A stretch of DNA of 14,547 nucleotides. It comes from Eubacteriales bacterium. Its GTDB lineage: Bacteria; Bacillota_A; Clostridia; Christensenellales; Aristaeellaceae. Below, piece after piece: positions 6,633-12,814 of the stretch. Where the stretch lies: assembly GCA_030528845.1 (NCBI GenBank), contig JAUMYC010000020.1:4495-19041 (forward strand). The letters are read 5' to 3'. The notes beneath the pieces were generated by a model, which ran no database searches, was not told where the DNA came from, and saw only the letters and a program-made list of their open reading frames with translations. Position 1 is the first letter of the stretch; every line of letters begins with the position of its first letter. Both the position numbers and the translations under genes were made by a program.

Positions 6633-7697
6633 GTGCTGGTGAGCGTGATCATGCCCGTGTACCGGGTGGAAGCCTTTTTGCCGCGCGCCGTCGAGAGCGT
6701 GCTCGGCCAGACGCTGCGCTCTCTGGAGCTGATCCTCGTGGACGACGGCTCGCCCGACCGCAGCGGAGAGATCTGCGATCTGTACGCAGGCAAAGACGAG
6801 CGCGTGCGCGTGCTGCATCAGACCAACCGGGGCGCGCATGCCGCGCGCAACGCCGCCATGGAGATCGCCCGGGGGAAATACCGCTTTTTCTGCGATGCGG
6901 ACGACTGGATGGAGCCGGACATGCTGCGCAGCATGACGCAGCTTGCCGAGGAAACGCAGGCGGAGCTGGTCGTGTGCGGCTTCACCATCGACACGGACGC
7001 GCCCGGCGGCATGCACAGGCAGATCCTCCGCGCGCCGTCCGCCCTTTATCAGACAGCGGGCGAATTCCGCGCGCATGCGGCCGCGCTCTTTGACAACAAC
7101 CTGCTCTACACCCCGTGGAACAAGCTCTTCTTGGCCGAGCGCATGGACCGGCTGCACATCCGCTTCCCCGCCACCTTCTGGGACGACCTGCCCTTCAACC
7201 TCGCCTATCTGCGCGACGTGAACGCAGTGGCCGTGGACGAGGGCGTGTACTATCACTTCACCCGCTCGCGCGCGGAATCCGAAACGGCAAAATATGTGCC
7301 GCAGATGTACGAAAAGCGCGAGGAGGAGGACGGCTGGCTGCGCGAATTGTACGCCCATTGGGGGCTCGAAGGCCCGGTCGAGCGCGAATTCCTCGCGCGC
7401 CGCTATGCCGAGCGGCTCGTGGGCTGCATCGAAAACCTGACCAACCCCCTCTGCAAAATGCCCCTTGGCGAAAAGCTGCGGCGCATCCGCGCCATGCTGC
7501 ACGCGCCCCGCGCCCGCGAGGCCTTCGCCCTCGCCAGGCCGCGCACGGCGCTTTTGCGGCTGATGTTCTTCCCGCTGCGCAGGCGGCTCGTGCTCTGGGC
7601 ATGGCTGCAGAGCGTGGTCATCACGTTCGTCAAGACGCGCTTTGCGGGGCTGTTTGCCCGGCTCAAAGCCGCGCGCGGAAAGGCGGCCGCAAGATGA
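6633..7697 (+). CDS. Family 2 glycosyltransferase (first of two)
   Basis: A 354-residue GT-A fold transferase that would add a sugar from a nucleotide sugar donor to the lipid-linked glycan started by the upstream enzyme. The N-terminal domain shows VSVIMPVYRVE (3-13), LVDDGSPDRS (35-44), the NRGAHAARNAA acceptor/donor loop (65-75) and the metal-binding CDADDWM (87-93). The C-terminal region from about 305 is basic and rich in aromatic and aliphatic residues (VLWAWLQSVVITFVK), which suggests membrane association. The start is GTG at 6633, with AGGGAGGG about 11 bases upstream. It begins 3 bases after the transferase stop and overlaps the next gene by 4 bases (ATGA), so translation is probably coupled. 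Confidence 0.92.
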   Translation: MLVSVIMPVYRVEAFLPRAVESVLGQTLRSLELILVDDGSPDRSGEICDLYAGKDERVRVLHQTNRGAHAARNAAMEIARGKYRFFCDADDWMEPDMLRSMTQLAEETQAELVVCGFTIDTDAPGGMHRQILRAPSALYQTAGEFRAHAAALFDNNLLYTPWNKLFLAERMDRLHIRFPATFWDDLPFNLAYLRDVNAVAVDEGVYYHFTRSRAESETAKYVPQMYEKREEEDGWLRELYAHWGLEGPVEREFLARRYAERLVGCIENLTNPLCKMPLGEKLRRIRAMLHAPRAREAFALARPRTALLRLMFFPLRRRLVLWAWLQSVVITFVKTRFAGLFARLKAARGKAAAR

Positions 7698-8749
7698 TCT
7701 CCCTTATCGTCCCCGTCTATAACGAAAGCGCGCGCCTGCCCGGGCTGCTGCGTTGTCTGCGCGCGCAAAACGCCCCTGCGGGCGCGTTCGAGGCCGTGTT
7801 CGCGGACGACGGCTCGACAGACGACAGCCTTTCTCTTCTGCGCGCCGCGCAGGAGAGAGAAGCCTTCCCCATCCGCATCCTGAGCCGGCCCAATTCCGGC
7901 GTGAGCGCCGCACGCAACGCGGGGCTCGAGGCCGCGCAGGGCGAATACGTCGCCTTCGCGGACGCGGACGACCTGCTCGCGCCGAACTATGTGCAGGTGC
8001 TCTCCCTCTGCGCGCAGGCGCAGCCGGACGTCCTGCGCTTTTCCTTCACCCGCGTGCCCGCGCAGGCGGAGCAGCTCCCCCCGGCGCAGGGCGTTTTGCC
8101 CGAACGGGCGGACAGAGACGACCTGCTGCGGCAGTTTCTGGCCGATCCGAAGCTCTTCGGCCCCTACGGCTTTCTGTTCCGACGCGATTTCCTAATGCAA
8201 AACGATCTGCGCTTTGCCGAAGGGCGGGCCTATTACGAGGATTACGACCTGATCGTGCGCGCCGTCGCCTGCGCGCAGGACCTGTACGAGATGCCCTGCG
8301 TGCTGTACGGCTATCGGCAGGCAGAGGGCTCGGCCATGATGCGCTTTAACGCGCAGCGCGTGCAATGCCTCGAGCTGGCCGATCCCCTGTGCGCCTTTCT
8401 GGCCGAAAAAAAGCTGCCCTGCGCCGCGCAGTTTCAAAAATGGTACAAGGCGCGGCTGTATTGGGCGGTGCTTTGGCAGGCGTGCATGGCGCTGCCCTCC
8501 CCCGGCGACGCAAGGCGCTTTGCGCGGCTGACCGGCGGGCGGAAAATGCTGCGCTCGCTGGCGCTCTATCCCTCGCGCAAGGTAGCCGCGACGGCGCTGC
8601 TGGGCGCGCTCTGTCCGGAGGCGTACGCAATGCTGGCGAAAAAGCTCGGCCGCGGCCGCTCCTTCCTGCAGGAAATGAGCCGGGAGGAAGCCGACGCGCT
8701 GCTGCGTTCGCTCGCCCCCGCAGGCCGCGCGCCCTCCGTGCCCGGCTGA
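7694..8749 (+). CDS. Family 2 glycosyltransferase (second of two)
   Basis: 351 residues, GT-A fold. It shows ISLIVPVYNES (2-12), FADDGSTDDS (36-45), RPNSGVSAARNAGLE (65-79) and FADADDLL (88-95) with the DxDD metal motif. Downstream, FRRDFL and YYEDYDLIVRA match the acceptor-side region common in capsule and O-antigen GT2 enzymes. Its ATG overlaps the stop of the previous gene (ATGA), so the start is fixed by coupling. The two GT2 proteins are nearly equal in length and share the same order of motifs, so they are probably paralogues or parallel members adding successive sugars. No flippase or polymerase gene follows; the operon ends here at a hairpin. Confidence 0.92.
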   Translation: MISLIVPVYNESARLPGLLRCLRAQNAPAGAFEAVFADDGSTDDSLSLLRAAQEREAFPIRILSRPNSGVSAARNAGLEAAQGEYVAFADADDLLAPNYVQVLSLCAQAQPDVLRFSFTRVPAQAEQLPPAQGVLPERADRDDLLRQFLADPKLFGPYGFLFRRDFLMQNDLRFAEGRAYYEDYDLIVRAVACAQDLYEMPCVLYGYRQAEGSAMMRFNAQRVQCLELADPLCAFLAEKKLPCAAQFQKWYKARLYWAVLWQACMALPSPGDARRFARLTGGRKMLRSLALYPSRKVAATALLGALCPEAYAMLAKKLGRGRSFLQEMSREEADALLRSLAPAGRAPSVPG

Positions 8750-8779
8750 TCCTATCCAAAAACACGAAAATACAGACCG

Positions 8780-8818
8780 AACGGGGACAGCAGCGGAACG
8801 TGCCGTCCCCGTTGTTAT
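8780..8818 (+). terminator. Probable terminator of the glycan operon
   Basis: A 9-bp stem, AACGGGGAC (8780-8788) and GTCCCCGTT (8805-8813), has three further inner pairs across one mismatch and is followed only by GTTAT, a poor U-tract. It lies 30 bases after the last stop codon. Confidence 0.6.
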
Positions 8819-8887
8819 ACAGGAATATTCTGTGTGATCGAATGCTGTTGAAGAGACTGACAAACTCGAATTTGACGGAGAGATACA

Positions 8888-9343
8888 ATGCATCTTGAAT
8901 TGCGGACCATTGATGATGCCAATAAAGCTGCAGTCGAATTATTGGAAGTATCAGATAGTCAAAAGCAATATATAGCGTCAAACAAATCTTCTTTAGAAAT
9001 TGCAGCCAGCAAAGAATATAGAGAGACAGCACGACCCTTTGCGATCTATGCCGACGAAAGAATCATCGGTTTTACCATGTTTGCCTTTGAGCTTACTTCA
9101 AGTGACCCGAATGATAGATATTGGCTCTGGCGTTTTATGATCGATAAGGATTCGCAGGGGAACGGATATGGTTCTGTCGCCTTAGAAAAGATCATCGATT
9201 ACTTCAAAAGCCATGGTGCAGACCATATTTTGTTATCTACCAAGGAAAGCAATACATCCGCGCTTTCACTATACCATAAGTATCAGTTTGCCGAAACCGG
9301 AGAAATGAACGACGACGAGATAGTATTACGGTTAAATCTATAA
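8888..9343 (+). CDS. GNAT-family N-acetyltransferase (BltD-like diamine/polyamine acetyltransferase)
   Basis: A 151-residue single-domain acetyl-CoA-dependent acetyltransferase. The core is visible: AIYADERIIGFTMFAF (strands 3-4), YWLWRFMIDKDSQGNGYG (the acetyl-CoA pyrophosphate loop, Q/R-x-x-G-x-G/A equivalent QGNGYG), ALEKIIDYF helix, then STKESNTSALSLYHKYQF and a final strand ending VLRLNL. The RFMID ... QGNGYG pattern and N-terminal region resemble the B. subtilis BltD/PaiA spermidine-diamine acetyltransferases; that substrate is inference. GGAG lies 7-10 bases before the ATG. The gene is far more AT-rich than its neighbours: bases 8941-9000 have 17 of 60 G+C against 43 of 60 for 8461-8520. 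This suggests recent horizontal acquisition. No clear sigma-A promoter is seen in 8814-8887, where an 8-bp palindrome (GAATATTC, 8823-8830) could be a regulatory site. Confidence 0.88.
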   Translation: MHLELRTIDDANKAAVELLEVSDSQKQYIASNKSSLEIAASKEYRETARPFAIYADERIIGFTMFAFELTSSDPNDRYWLWRFMIDKDSQGNGYGSVALEKIIDYFKSHGADHILLSTKESNTSALSLYHKYQFAETGEMNDDEIVLRLNL

Positions 9344-9358
9344 ATTCCAGTTCGAGAC

Positions 9359-9400
9359 AAAACCAGCCCGGACCGCAATGGTCCAGGCTGGTTTGCTCTC
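9359..9400. terminator. Bidirectional terminator between the convergent GNAT and CAP genes
   Basis: A long stem pairs AAACCAGCC (9360-9368) with GGCTGGTTT (9386-9394), and inside it GGACC with GGTCC around a GCAAT loop. The minus side continues as TTTTGTCTC, a usable U-tract for the CAP gene; the plus side is followed by a weaker T-rich stretch. It lies 16 bases after the GNAT stop and 7 bases after the CAP stop. Confidence 0.82.
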
Positions 9401-9401
9401 T

Positions 9402-9893
9402 TCAGCGCCCGAAGAGCTGCACCCAATAGGTCACGCCGTTCACCGTGTAGGCGCATGTGCCGATCTTCGTGTAATGCGCGCGCAGCACATTGGCCCGATG
9501 CCCTGCCGAGGACATGAGCGCCGCCTGACATTTGTACGCCGTGGCATAGCCGCGCGCGATGTTCTCCGCATATGCGCCGGAATACACGCTCGACCAGCTC
9601 GTGCCGTCGGGCCGGGTATGGCTGAAATGGCGCGCGATCTCCTTCGCGCGGGTCTGCGCGGCGCGGCTGAGCGCGGCGTCCTCGCGCAGCGTGCCGAGGC
9701 CGTAGCGCAGCCTGTCCGCGTTCACCTCGGCGATGAGCTCCTGCCCGAGCGCGTCGGAAAAACCCTCCGCCGGGCCTTGCGTCAAAAAATAGCCGTTCGG
9801 GCTGTAATAGCGTGCGGCCTGCGCACGGGCTGCGCCGGGCAGCAGCAGCGCCGCGGCGGACAGCGCCGCCAGCAATTTCCTGCCTGCGTTCAT
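9402..9893 (-). CDS. Secreted CAP-domain (SCP/PR-1-like) protein
   Basis: A 163-residue exported protein. The signal peptide has a positive start (MNAGRK), a hydrophobic core (LLAALSAAALLLP) and a likely cleavage site after ARA near residue 24. A single CAP domain follows from about 48. It shows the helix starting LIAEVNADRLRYGLGTL, RHFSHTRPDG (88-97), AENIARGY (109-116), SAGHRANVLRAHYTKIG (129-145) and the final strand TYWVQLFG. The conserved cavity residues H92, E110 and H132 are present. Two cysteines (C122, C147) could pair. Bacterial CAP proteins resemble B. subtilis YkwD; their biochemical role is mostly unknown. AGGAGGGG lies 8 bases before the ATG. It is transcribed alone from the promoter at 9945-9974. 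Confidence 0.92.
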   Translation of the reverse strand: MNAGRKLLAALSAAALLLPGAARAQAARYYSPNGYFLTQGPAEGFSDALGQELIAEVNADRLRYGLGTLREDAALSRAAQTRAKEIARHFSHTRPDGTSWSSVYSGAYAENIARGYATAYKCQAALMSSAGHRANVLRAHYTKIGTCAYTVNGVTYWVQLFGR

Positions 9894-9944
9894 CTTTCGT
9901 ATCCCCTCCTAAAAAACAGGAAATGGGAGCATGCTCTGGAGAAT

Positions 9945-9974
9945 ATTGTAGCGCGGCGGGCAGGCGCAGGTCAA
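9945..9974 (-). promoter_or_regulatory. Promoter of the CAP gene, with a palindrome just downstream
   Basis: On the minus strand TTGACC (9969-9974) and TACAAT (9945-9950) are 18 bases apart. The perfect 10-bp palindrome GAGCATGCTC (9923-9941 region) lies between the -10 and the AGGAGGGG ribosome binding site, about where transcription starts, and could be an operator. That role is inference. Confidence 0.65.
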
Positions 9975-10038
9975 CGCGGCTTCCAGCAATTGGCGGCGGC
10001 AGGTTTTGACAAAGGACAGGCGCGGCCGGGCGGGGCGT

Positions 10039-10608
10039 TTATTTTCTTCTCCGGGCTACCAGCGCGCGCAGCTTCTCCCGCAGCCGTTCGCCTCTCTTCC
10101 CAGAGAGAACGACTGCGGCAACGCCGGCGACGGTCAGCGCCCAGAAGAGCCCGACGAGAAATTCCAGGTCGTATTCGCGGACGAAATAGCGATAACTCAG
10201 GCCCGTGATCCGCGAGTCCCAATGATATCGGGTCGTTCCGCTTTCTTCGACGATCTTGGGGATCATCACCTCCACAAAGCGGGAGACGCTGTAGATCGCG
10301 AGATTGCCCAGCGCGCCGAACGCCGCGACGCACAGCCCCGCGACCACGGCGATCCTGCGCGCAGCAAGATCCCGTGTGGAGCGGACGGCGGGCACGTCCC
10401 GGTCGCTCTGATAATCGTCGTTGAGCAGATAGTCCGTCGTCACGCCGAAGAGCTTGCTCAGCTGCAAAATATTCGCCGCGTCCGGCATCGCGCTGCCGGA
10501 TTCCCAGCGGGAAACGGCCTGCCGGGAGACGGCCAGCTTTTCCGCCAGCTGTTCCTGCGACATGCCGCCGCTCTTGCGCAGCCGCGCGATCTTCTCCGAA
10601 AGGTTCAT
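10039..10608 (-). CDS. XRE-family transcriptional regulator with two membrane helices
   Basis: A 189-residue protein. Residues 5-60 form an HTH_3 domain: IARLRKSGGMSQEQLAEKL, then AVSRQAVSRWESG (26-38, recognition helix) and the closing segment VTTDYLL. After a polar linker come two hydrophobic segments (about 85-107 and 150-169), separated by about 42 residues containing paired Tyr/Arg positions, and a very basic tail (ARRRK). With the DNA-binding domain cytoplasmic, the middle loop would face outside and could sense a signal. The start at 10608 is preferred to the upstream ATG at 10644 because AGGAGG lies 8 bases before it and MNLSEKIARLR is the usual start of such domains. It could regulate itself or the CAP gene downstream; an inverted repeat lies upstream at 10682-10697. 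Confidence 0.88.
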   Translation of the reverse strand: MNLSEKIARLRKSGGMSQEQLAEKLAVSRQAVSRWESGSAMPDAANILQLSKLFGVTTDYLLNDDYQSDRDVPAVRSTRDLAARRIAVVAGLCVAAFGALGNLAIYSVSRFVEVMIPKIVEESGTTRYHWDSRITGLSYRYFVREYDLEFLVGLFWALTVAGVAAVVLSGKRGERLREKLRALVARRRK

Positions 10609-10681
10609 AGGCCAAGCCTCCTTTTCTCTGTTTTGCTCCCCCATCCTACCAAAAACCGCCGCTTTCGGCCACCGCTTTTAC

Positions 10682-10697
10682 GTTGCACACGCGCAAC
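10682..10697. promoter_or_regulatory. Inverted repeat upstream of the XRE regulator gene (possible operator)
   Basis: GTTGC (10682-10686) and GCAAC (10693-10697) are separated by 6 bases, giving a 16-bp imperfect palindrome about 75 bases upstream of the XRE start codon. Its size and symmetry suit an XRE dimer site. The role is inferred only from position; no second copy was found. Confidence 0.3.
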
Positions 10698-10734
10698 AAA
10701 AGGTTACATCGCGCTTCTTTTGGCTTGCAGGCGG

Positions 10735-10771
10735 CAGAAAAGGAGCCGCCCGGAGTGCAGGCGGCCCCTTT
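10735..10771 (-). terminator. Terminator downstream of the amidohydrolase gene
   Basis: Arms 10739-10750 and 10760-10771 form a 12-bp stem with a 9-base loop. In minus-strand RNA every position pairs, one as G-U; on the plus strand the same position would be an A-C mismatch, so the minus strand is the functional sense. The stem is followed on the minus strand by TTTTCTG. It lies about 150 bases after the amidohydrolase stop, giving a long 3' UTR made of degenerate repeats. Confidence 0.6.
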
Positions 10772-10924
10772 GGGCAGTTTTTTTGTATTCGCGGCCCCGT
10801 CTGCCGCAGGCGCGCGGATTTTTCCCTCGCGCTCCTTTGGTCGGCGCAGTTATTTACCGCTCGATCTGCCGCAGTCGCGCGTTTTCCCATACGCTCCTTT
10901 TGTCAACGCGGATTTTTGCGCAGC
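10757..10924 (-). repeat. Degenerate tandem repeat in the 3' region of the amidohydrolase gene
   Basis: This is most of the 316-base gap (10609-10924) without a gene. Repeat units include TCTGCCGCAG at 10800-10809 and 10865-10874 (period 65), each followed one base later by CGCGCG, a run of T, CCC and CGCTCCTTT (10830 and 10892). A third, weaker unit lies to the left (GCAGTT at 10774 and 10846). The 11-mer CGCGGATTTTT also occurs twice (10813-10823, 10907-10917). On the minus strand each unit carries an AAAGGAGCG that mimics a ribosome binding site; the 70-codon frame starting after one of them (10890 down) has no recognisable protein content and is not called. Confidence 0.55.
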
Positions 10925-12085
10925 TCAGTCCTCGAGCGCCTCGGGCTGCAGCACGCCGTCGATATAGACCTGCTTGACGACGCAGCCGATCTCAAACGGG
11001 CAGCCGTCGGTCACAACGATATCGGCGTCCTTGCCCACCTCGAGCGAGCCGATGCGGTCGGCCGCGCCGATGTGCTTGGCCGGGTTGATGGTGATGGCCT
11101 TGAGCGCGTCGAAGGGGTCCATGCCGCTCTTCACGGCAAAGCCCGCGCACACGGCCAGATACTTCTGCGGGATGACCGGAGAATCGGTGATGATGGAGAC
11201 CTGGCAGCCGGCCTTGGCGAGCACGCCCGGGGTCGTCCAGGATTTATTGCGCAGCTCGAACTTGCTGGCATGGCCAAGGCTCGGGCCCACGGCCAGCGGC
11301 ACGTTCTCCTCGGCGAGGAGATCGGCGACGAGATGGCCCTCGGTGACATGCTCGAGGGTGATGTTCACGTCGAATTCCTTTGCGATGCGCAGGGCGGTGA
11401 AGAGGTCGTCCGCCTGATGGGCGTGCGCCTTGAGCGGGATCTTCTTCTCCAGCACCGGCAGGAGCGCGTTCATCTTCATGTCGAAGGGGGGCATCTTGGC
11501 CGGGTCGCCCTCGGCGGCGTCGACCTTCCTCTTATATTCCTTCGCCTTGAACAGCGCCTCGCGCAGCTTGGAGGCGGTGCTCATGCGGGAGGAGATGCCC
11601 TTTTCGCGGTAGCAGCGCTTCGGGTTTTCGCCGAAGGCGCATTTCATGGCCGCTTCCTTGATGACGCACATATCGTCCACGCGCCTGCCCACGGGCTTGA
11701 TGACGGCGAAGGTGCCGCCGAGCACGTTGGCGCTGCCCGGGCCCACGCAAAGGGTCGTCACGCCGGCCTCGCGCGCCTCGCGCAGGGACTTGTCAAAGGG
11801 CTGGATGCCGTCGATCGCGCGCAGCTGCGGGCTGACGGGATCGCCCATTTCGTTATAGTCGGAGCCTTCATAGCCGATGCCGTAGCCGTCCAGGCCGATA
11901 TGCCCGTGCGCCTCAATAAAGCCGGGATATACGTTCAGGCCGGAAATATCCGCCACGCAGGCGTCCTGCGGCACGGGGAGGGAGGAGCCGATGGCCGTGA
12001 TCTTGCCGCCGTCGATGGCGATATCGGCAATATAGGGTTCCTGATGGATGGCGTCGTGGATAAGACCGCCCTGAAGAATTTTCAT
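10925..12085 (-). CDS. Metal-dependent amidohydrolase
   Basis: A 386-residue cytoplasmic enzyme of the amidohydrolase superfamily (PF01979), which hydrolyses amide or related bonds with one or two metal ions in a TIM barrel. The flanking beta-sandwich strands are at the start (MKILQGGLIHD, IAIDGGKITAIG) and end (GSLEVGKDADIVVTDG, VYIDGVLQ). Metal ligands are seen in EAHGHIG (H60, H62), HAH (H221/H223), TLEHVTEGH (H246, H251) and TDSP (D301). FAVIKPVG (K130) could supply a bridging carboxylated lysine. The overall pattern resembles the imidazolonepropionase / prolidase-like branch; the substrate is unknown. The ATG at 12085 is chosen because the earlier in-frame ATG overlaps the -10 box. Its ribosome binding site, AGGAAAGG, is 14 bases away, so initiation may be modest. 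It is transcribed alone, divergent from the sigma gene. Confidence 0.9.
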   Translation of the reverse strand: MKILQGGLIHDAIHQEPYIADIAIDGGKITAIGSSLPVPQDACVADISGLNVYPGFIEAHGHIGLDGYGIGYEGSDYNEMGDPVSPQLRAIDGIQPFDKSLREAREAGVTTLCVGPGSANVLGGTFAVIKPVGRRVDDMCVIKEAAMKCAFGENPKRCYREKGISSRMSTASKLREALFKAKEYKRKVDAAEGDPAKMPPFDMKMNALLPVLEKKIPLKAHAHQADDLFTALRIAKEFDVNITLEHVTEGHLVADLLAEENVPLAVGPSLGHASKFELRNKSWTTPGVLAKAGCQVSIITDSPVIPQKYLAVCAGFAVKSGMDPFDALKAITINPAKHIGAADRIGSLEVGKDADIVVTDGCPFEIGCVVKQVYIDGVLQPEALED

Positions 12086-12128
12086 ATTATTCTGTCCGAC
12101 CTTTCCTGTTAAATTTCGGGTTTGTACC

Positions 12129-12157
12129 ATTGTAGCCCAATCGCATGCGAAACGCAA
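12129..12157 (-). promoter_or_regulatory. Promoter of the amidohydrolase gene with a palindrome in its spacer
   Basis: On the minus strand TTGCGT (12152-12157) and TACAAT (12129-12134) are 17 bases apart, placing the start of transcription near 12122. The perfect 10-bp palindrome TCGCATGCGA (12141-12150) lies between the two boxes, where a bound repressor would block polymerase. The operator role is inference. Confidence 0.65.
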
Positions 12158-12276
12158 GCGGGGCGCGCATGTTTTTGCGCCGCCCCTCCCCTGCAGAATG
12201 AAAAGCCGCCCTTCGTTTAACGCGGAATTTACACGCAGCATCTCCCCTCCGGCACGGCAAGAGCTATCTAATAAGC

Positions 12277-12308
12277 AAAGGGACAAAAAAGGACGTCCGA
12301 CCCTTTTT
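12277..12308 (+). promoter_or_regulatory. Leader hairpin upstream of the ECF sigma gene
   Basis: AAAGGG (12277-12282) and CCCTTT (12301-12306) can pair around a loop that holds the perfect 8-bp palindrome GGACGTCC (12291-12298), and the downstream arm runs into TTTTT. It resembles a weak terminator placed 16 bases before the ribosome binding site and might attenuate the operon. No convincing sigma-A promoter was found in 12158-12276; GGAATTT near 12226 is only a loose match to an ECF -35 element. Confidence 0.35.
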
Positions 12309-12324
12309 AGAAACACAGCGCAGG

Positions 12325-12331
12325 AAGGAGG
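12325..12331 (+). promoter_or_regulatory. Ribosome binding site that fixes a TTG start
   Basis: AAGGAGG stands 7 bases before the TTG at 12339, ideal spacing. No ATG or GTG in this frame has a comparable site, and the frame upstream (from 12198) codes for nothing recognisable. Confidence 0.8.
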
Positions 12332-12338
12332 TATCCCT

Positions 12339-12803
12339 TTGGACAAGGCCGAATTCACCCGCCGGGCAAGCGGCTGCGCCAAACAGCTGTACAAAATATC
12401 ATGGTGTATCCTGCGCAGCAACGCCGACTGCGAGGACGCTGTGCAGGAGGCTCTGCTGCGCGCATGGGCCAAGCTGCACACCCTGCGCAATGCCGATCAT
12501 TTCGAGACATGGCTCACCCGCATCCTGATCAACGAATGCAGAGGCATGCTCAGGCGCAGGCAGCGCACCGGCACGACAGAACTGACCGAAAACATTGCCG
12601 CACCGGATGCAGCCGAAGGCGATGTTTTCGCAGCCATACAGCGGATGGACAGACGCTATGCCATGCCGCTGCTGCTCAGGCATATGAGCGGATACACAGT
12701 CGGCGAGATCGGAAAGATACTGCGCATTCCGGAAACGACGGTGAAATGGCGGCTGAAGGAGGGGCGCAGGCGACTGCGCGCTCTGCTCGCCGCCGAAGGA
12801 TAA
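12339..12803 (+). CDS. ECF-type RNA polymerase sigma factor
   Basis: A 154-residue alternative sigma factor of the extracytoplasmic function group. Region 2 spans about 12-75, with LYKISWCILRSNADCEDAVQEALLRAW (here in two helices, 17-43) including the D-C-E-D-A-V-Q-E-A core-binding helix, then FETWLTRILINECRGMLRRR. Region 4 spans about 96-150, with the helix-turn-helix GYTVGEIGKILRIPETTVKWRLKEGRRRLR (in parts, 118-147). Length is normal for a minimal ECF factor. It starts with TTG, which may lower its expression. The stop is 11 bases before the ATG of a single-pass membrane protein with its own AAGGAGG, the usual sigma/anti-sigma operon order, so its activity is probably set by that protein. 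Confidence 0.93.
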   Translation: MDKAEFTRRASGCAKQLYKISWCILRSNADCEDAVQEALLRAWAKLHTLRNADHFETWLTRILINECRGMLRRRQRTGTTELTENIAAPDAAEGDVFAAIQRMDRRYAMPLLLRHMSGYTVGEIGKILRIPETTVKWRLKEGRRRLRALLAAEG

Positions 12804-12814
12804 GGAGGTCCATC

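Noticed and set aside
10678..10890. A 70-codon minus-strand frame with AGGAG before its ATG
   Set aside because: It consists of the degenerate tandem repeat and runs through the terminator hairpin; the translation is basic and low in complexity.
10454..12112. A 552-codon plus-strand open frame opposite the amidohydrolase gene
   Set aside because: No domain or start signal; its translation mirrors the codon pattern of the amidohydrolase, which has intact metal ligands, a promoter and a terminator.
12160..12186. A G/C hairpin upstream of the amidohydrolase promoter considered as a terminator
   Set aside because: It has a bulged stem, no U-tract and lies upstream of both divergent genes with no transcript to end.
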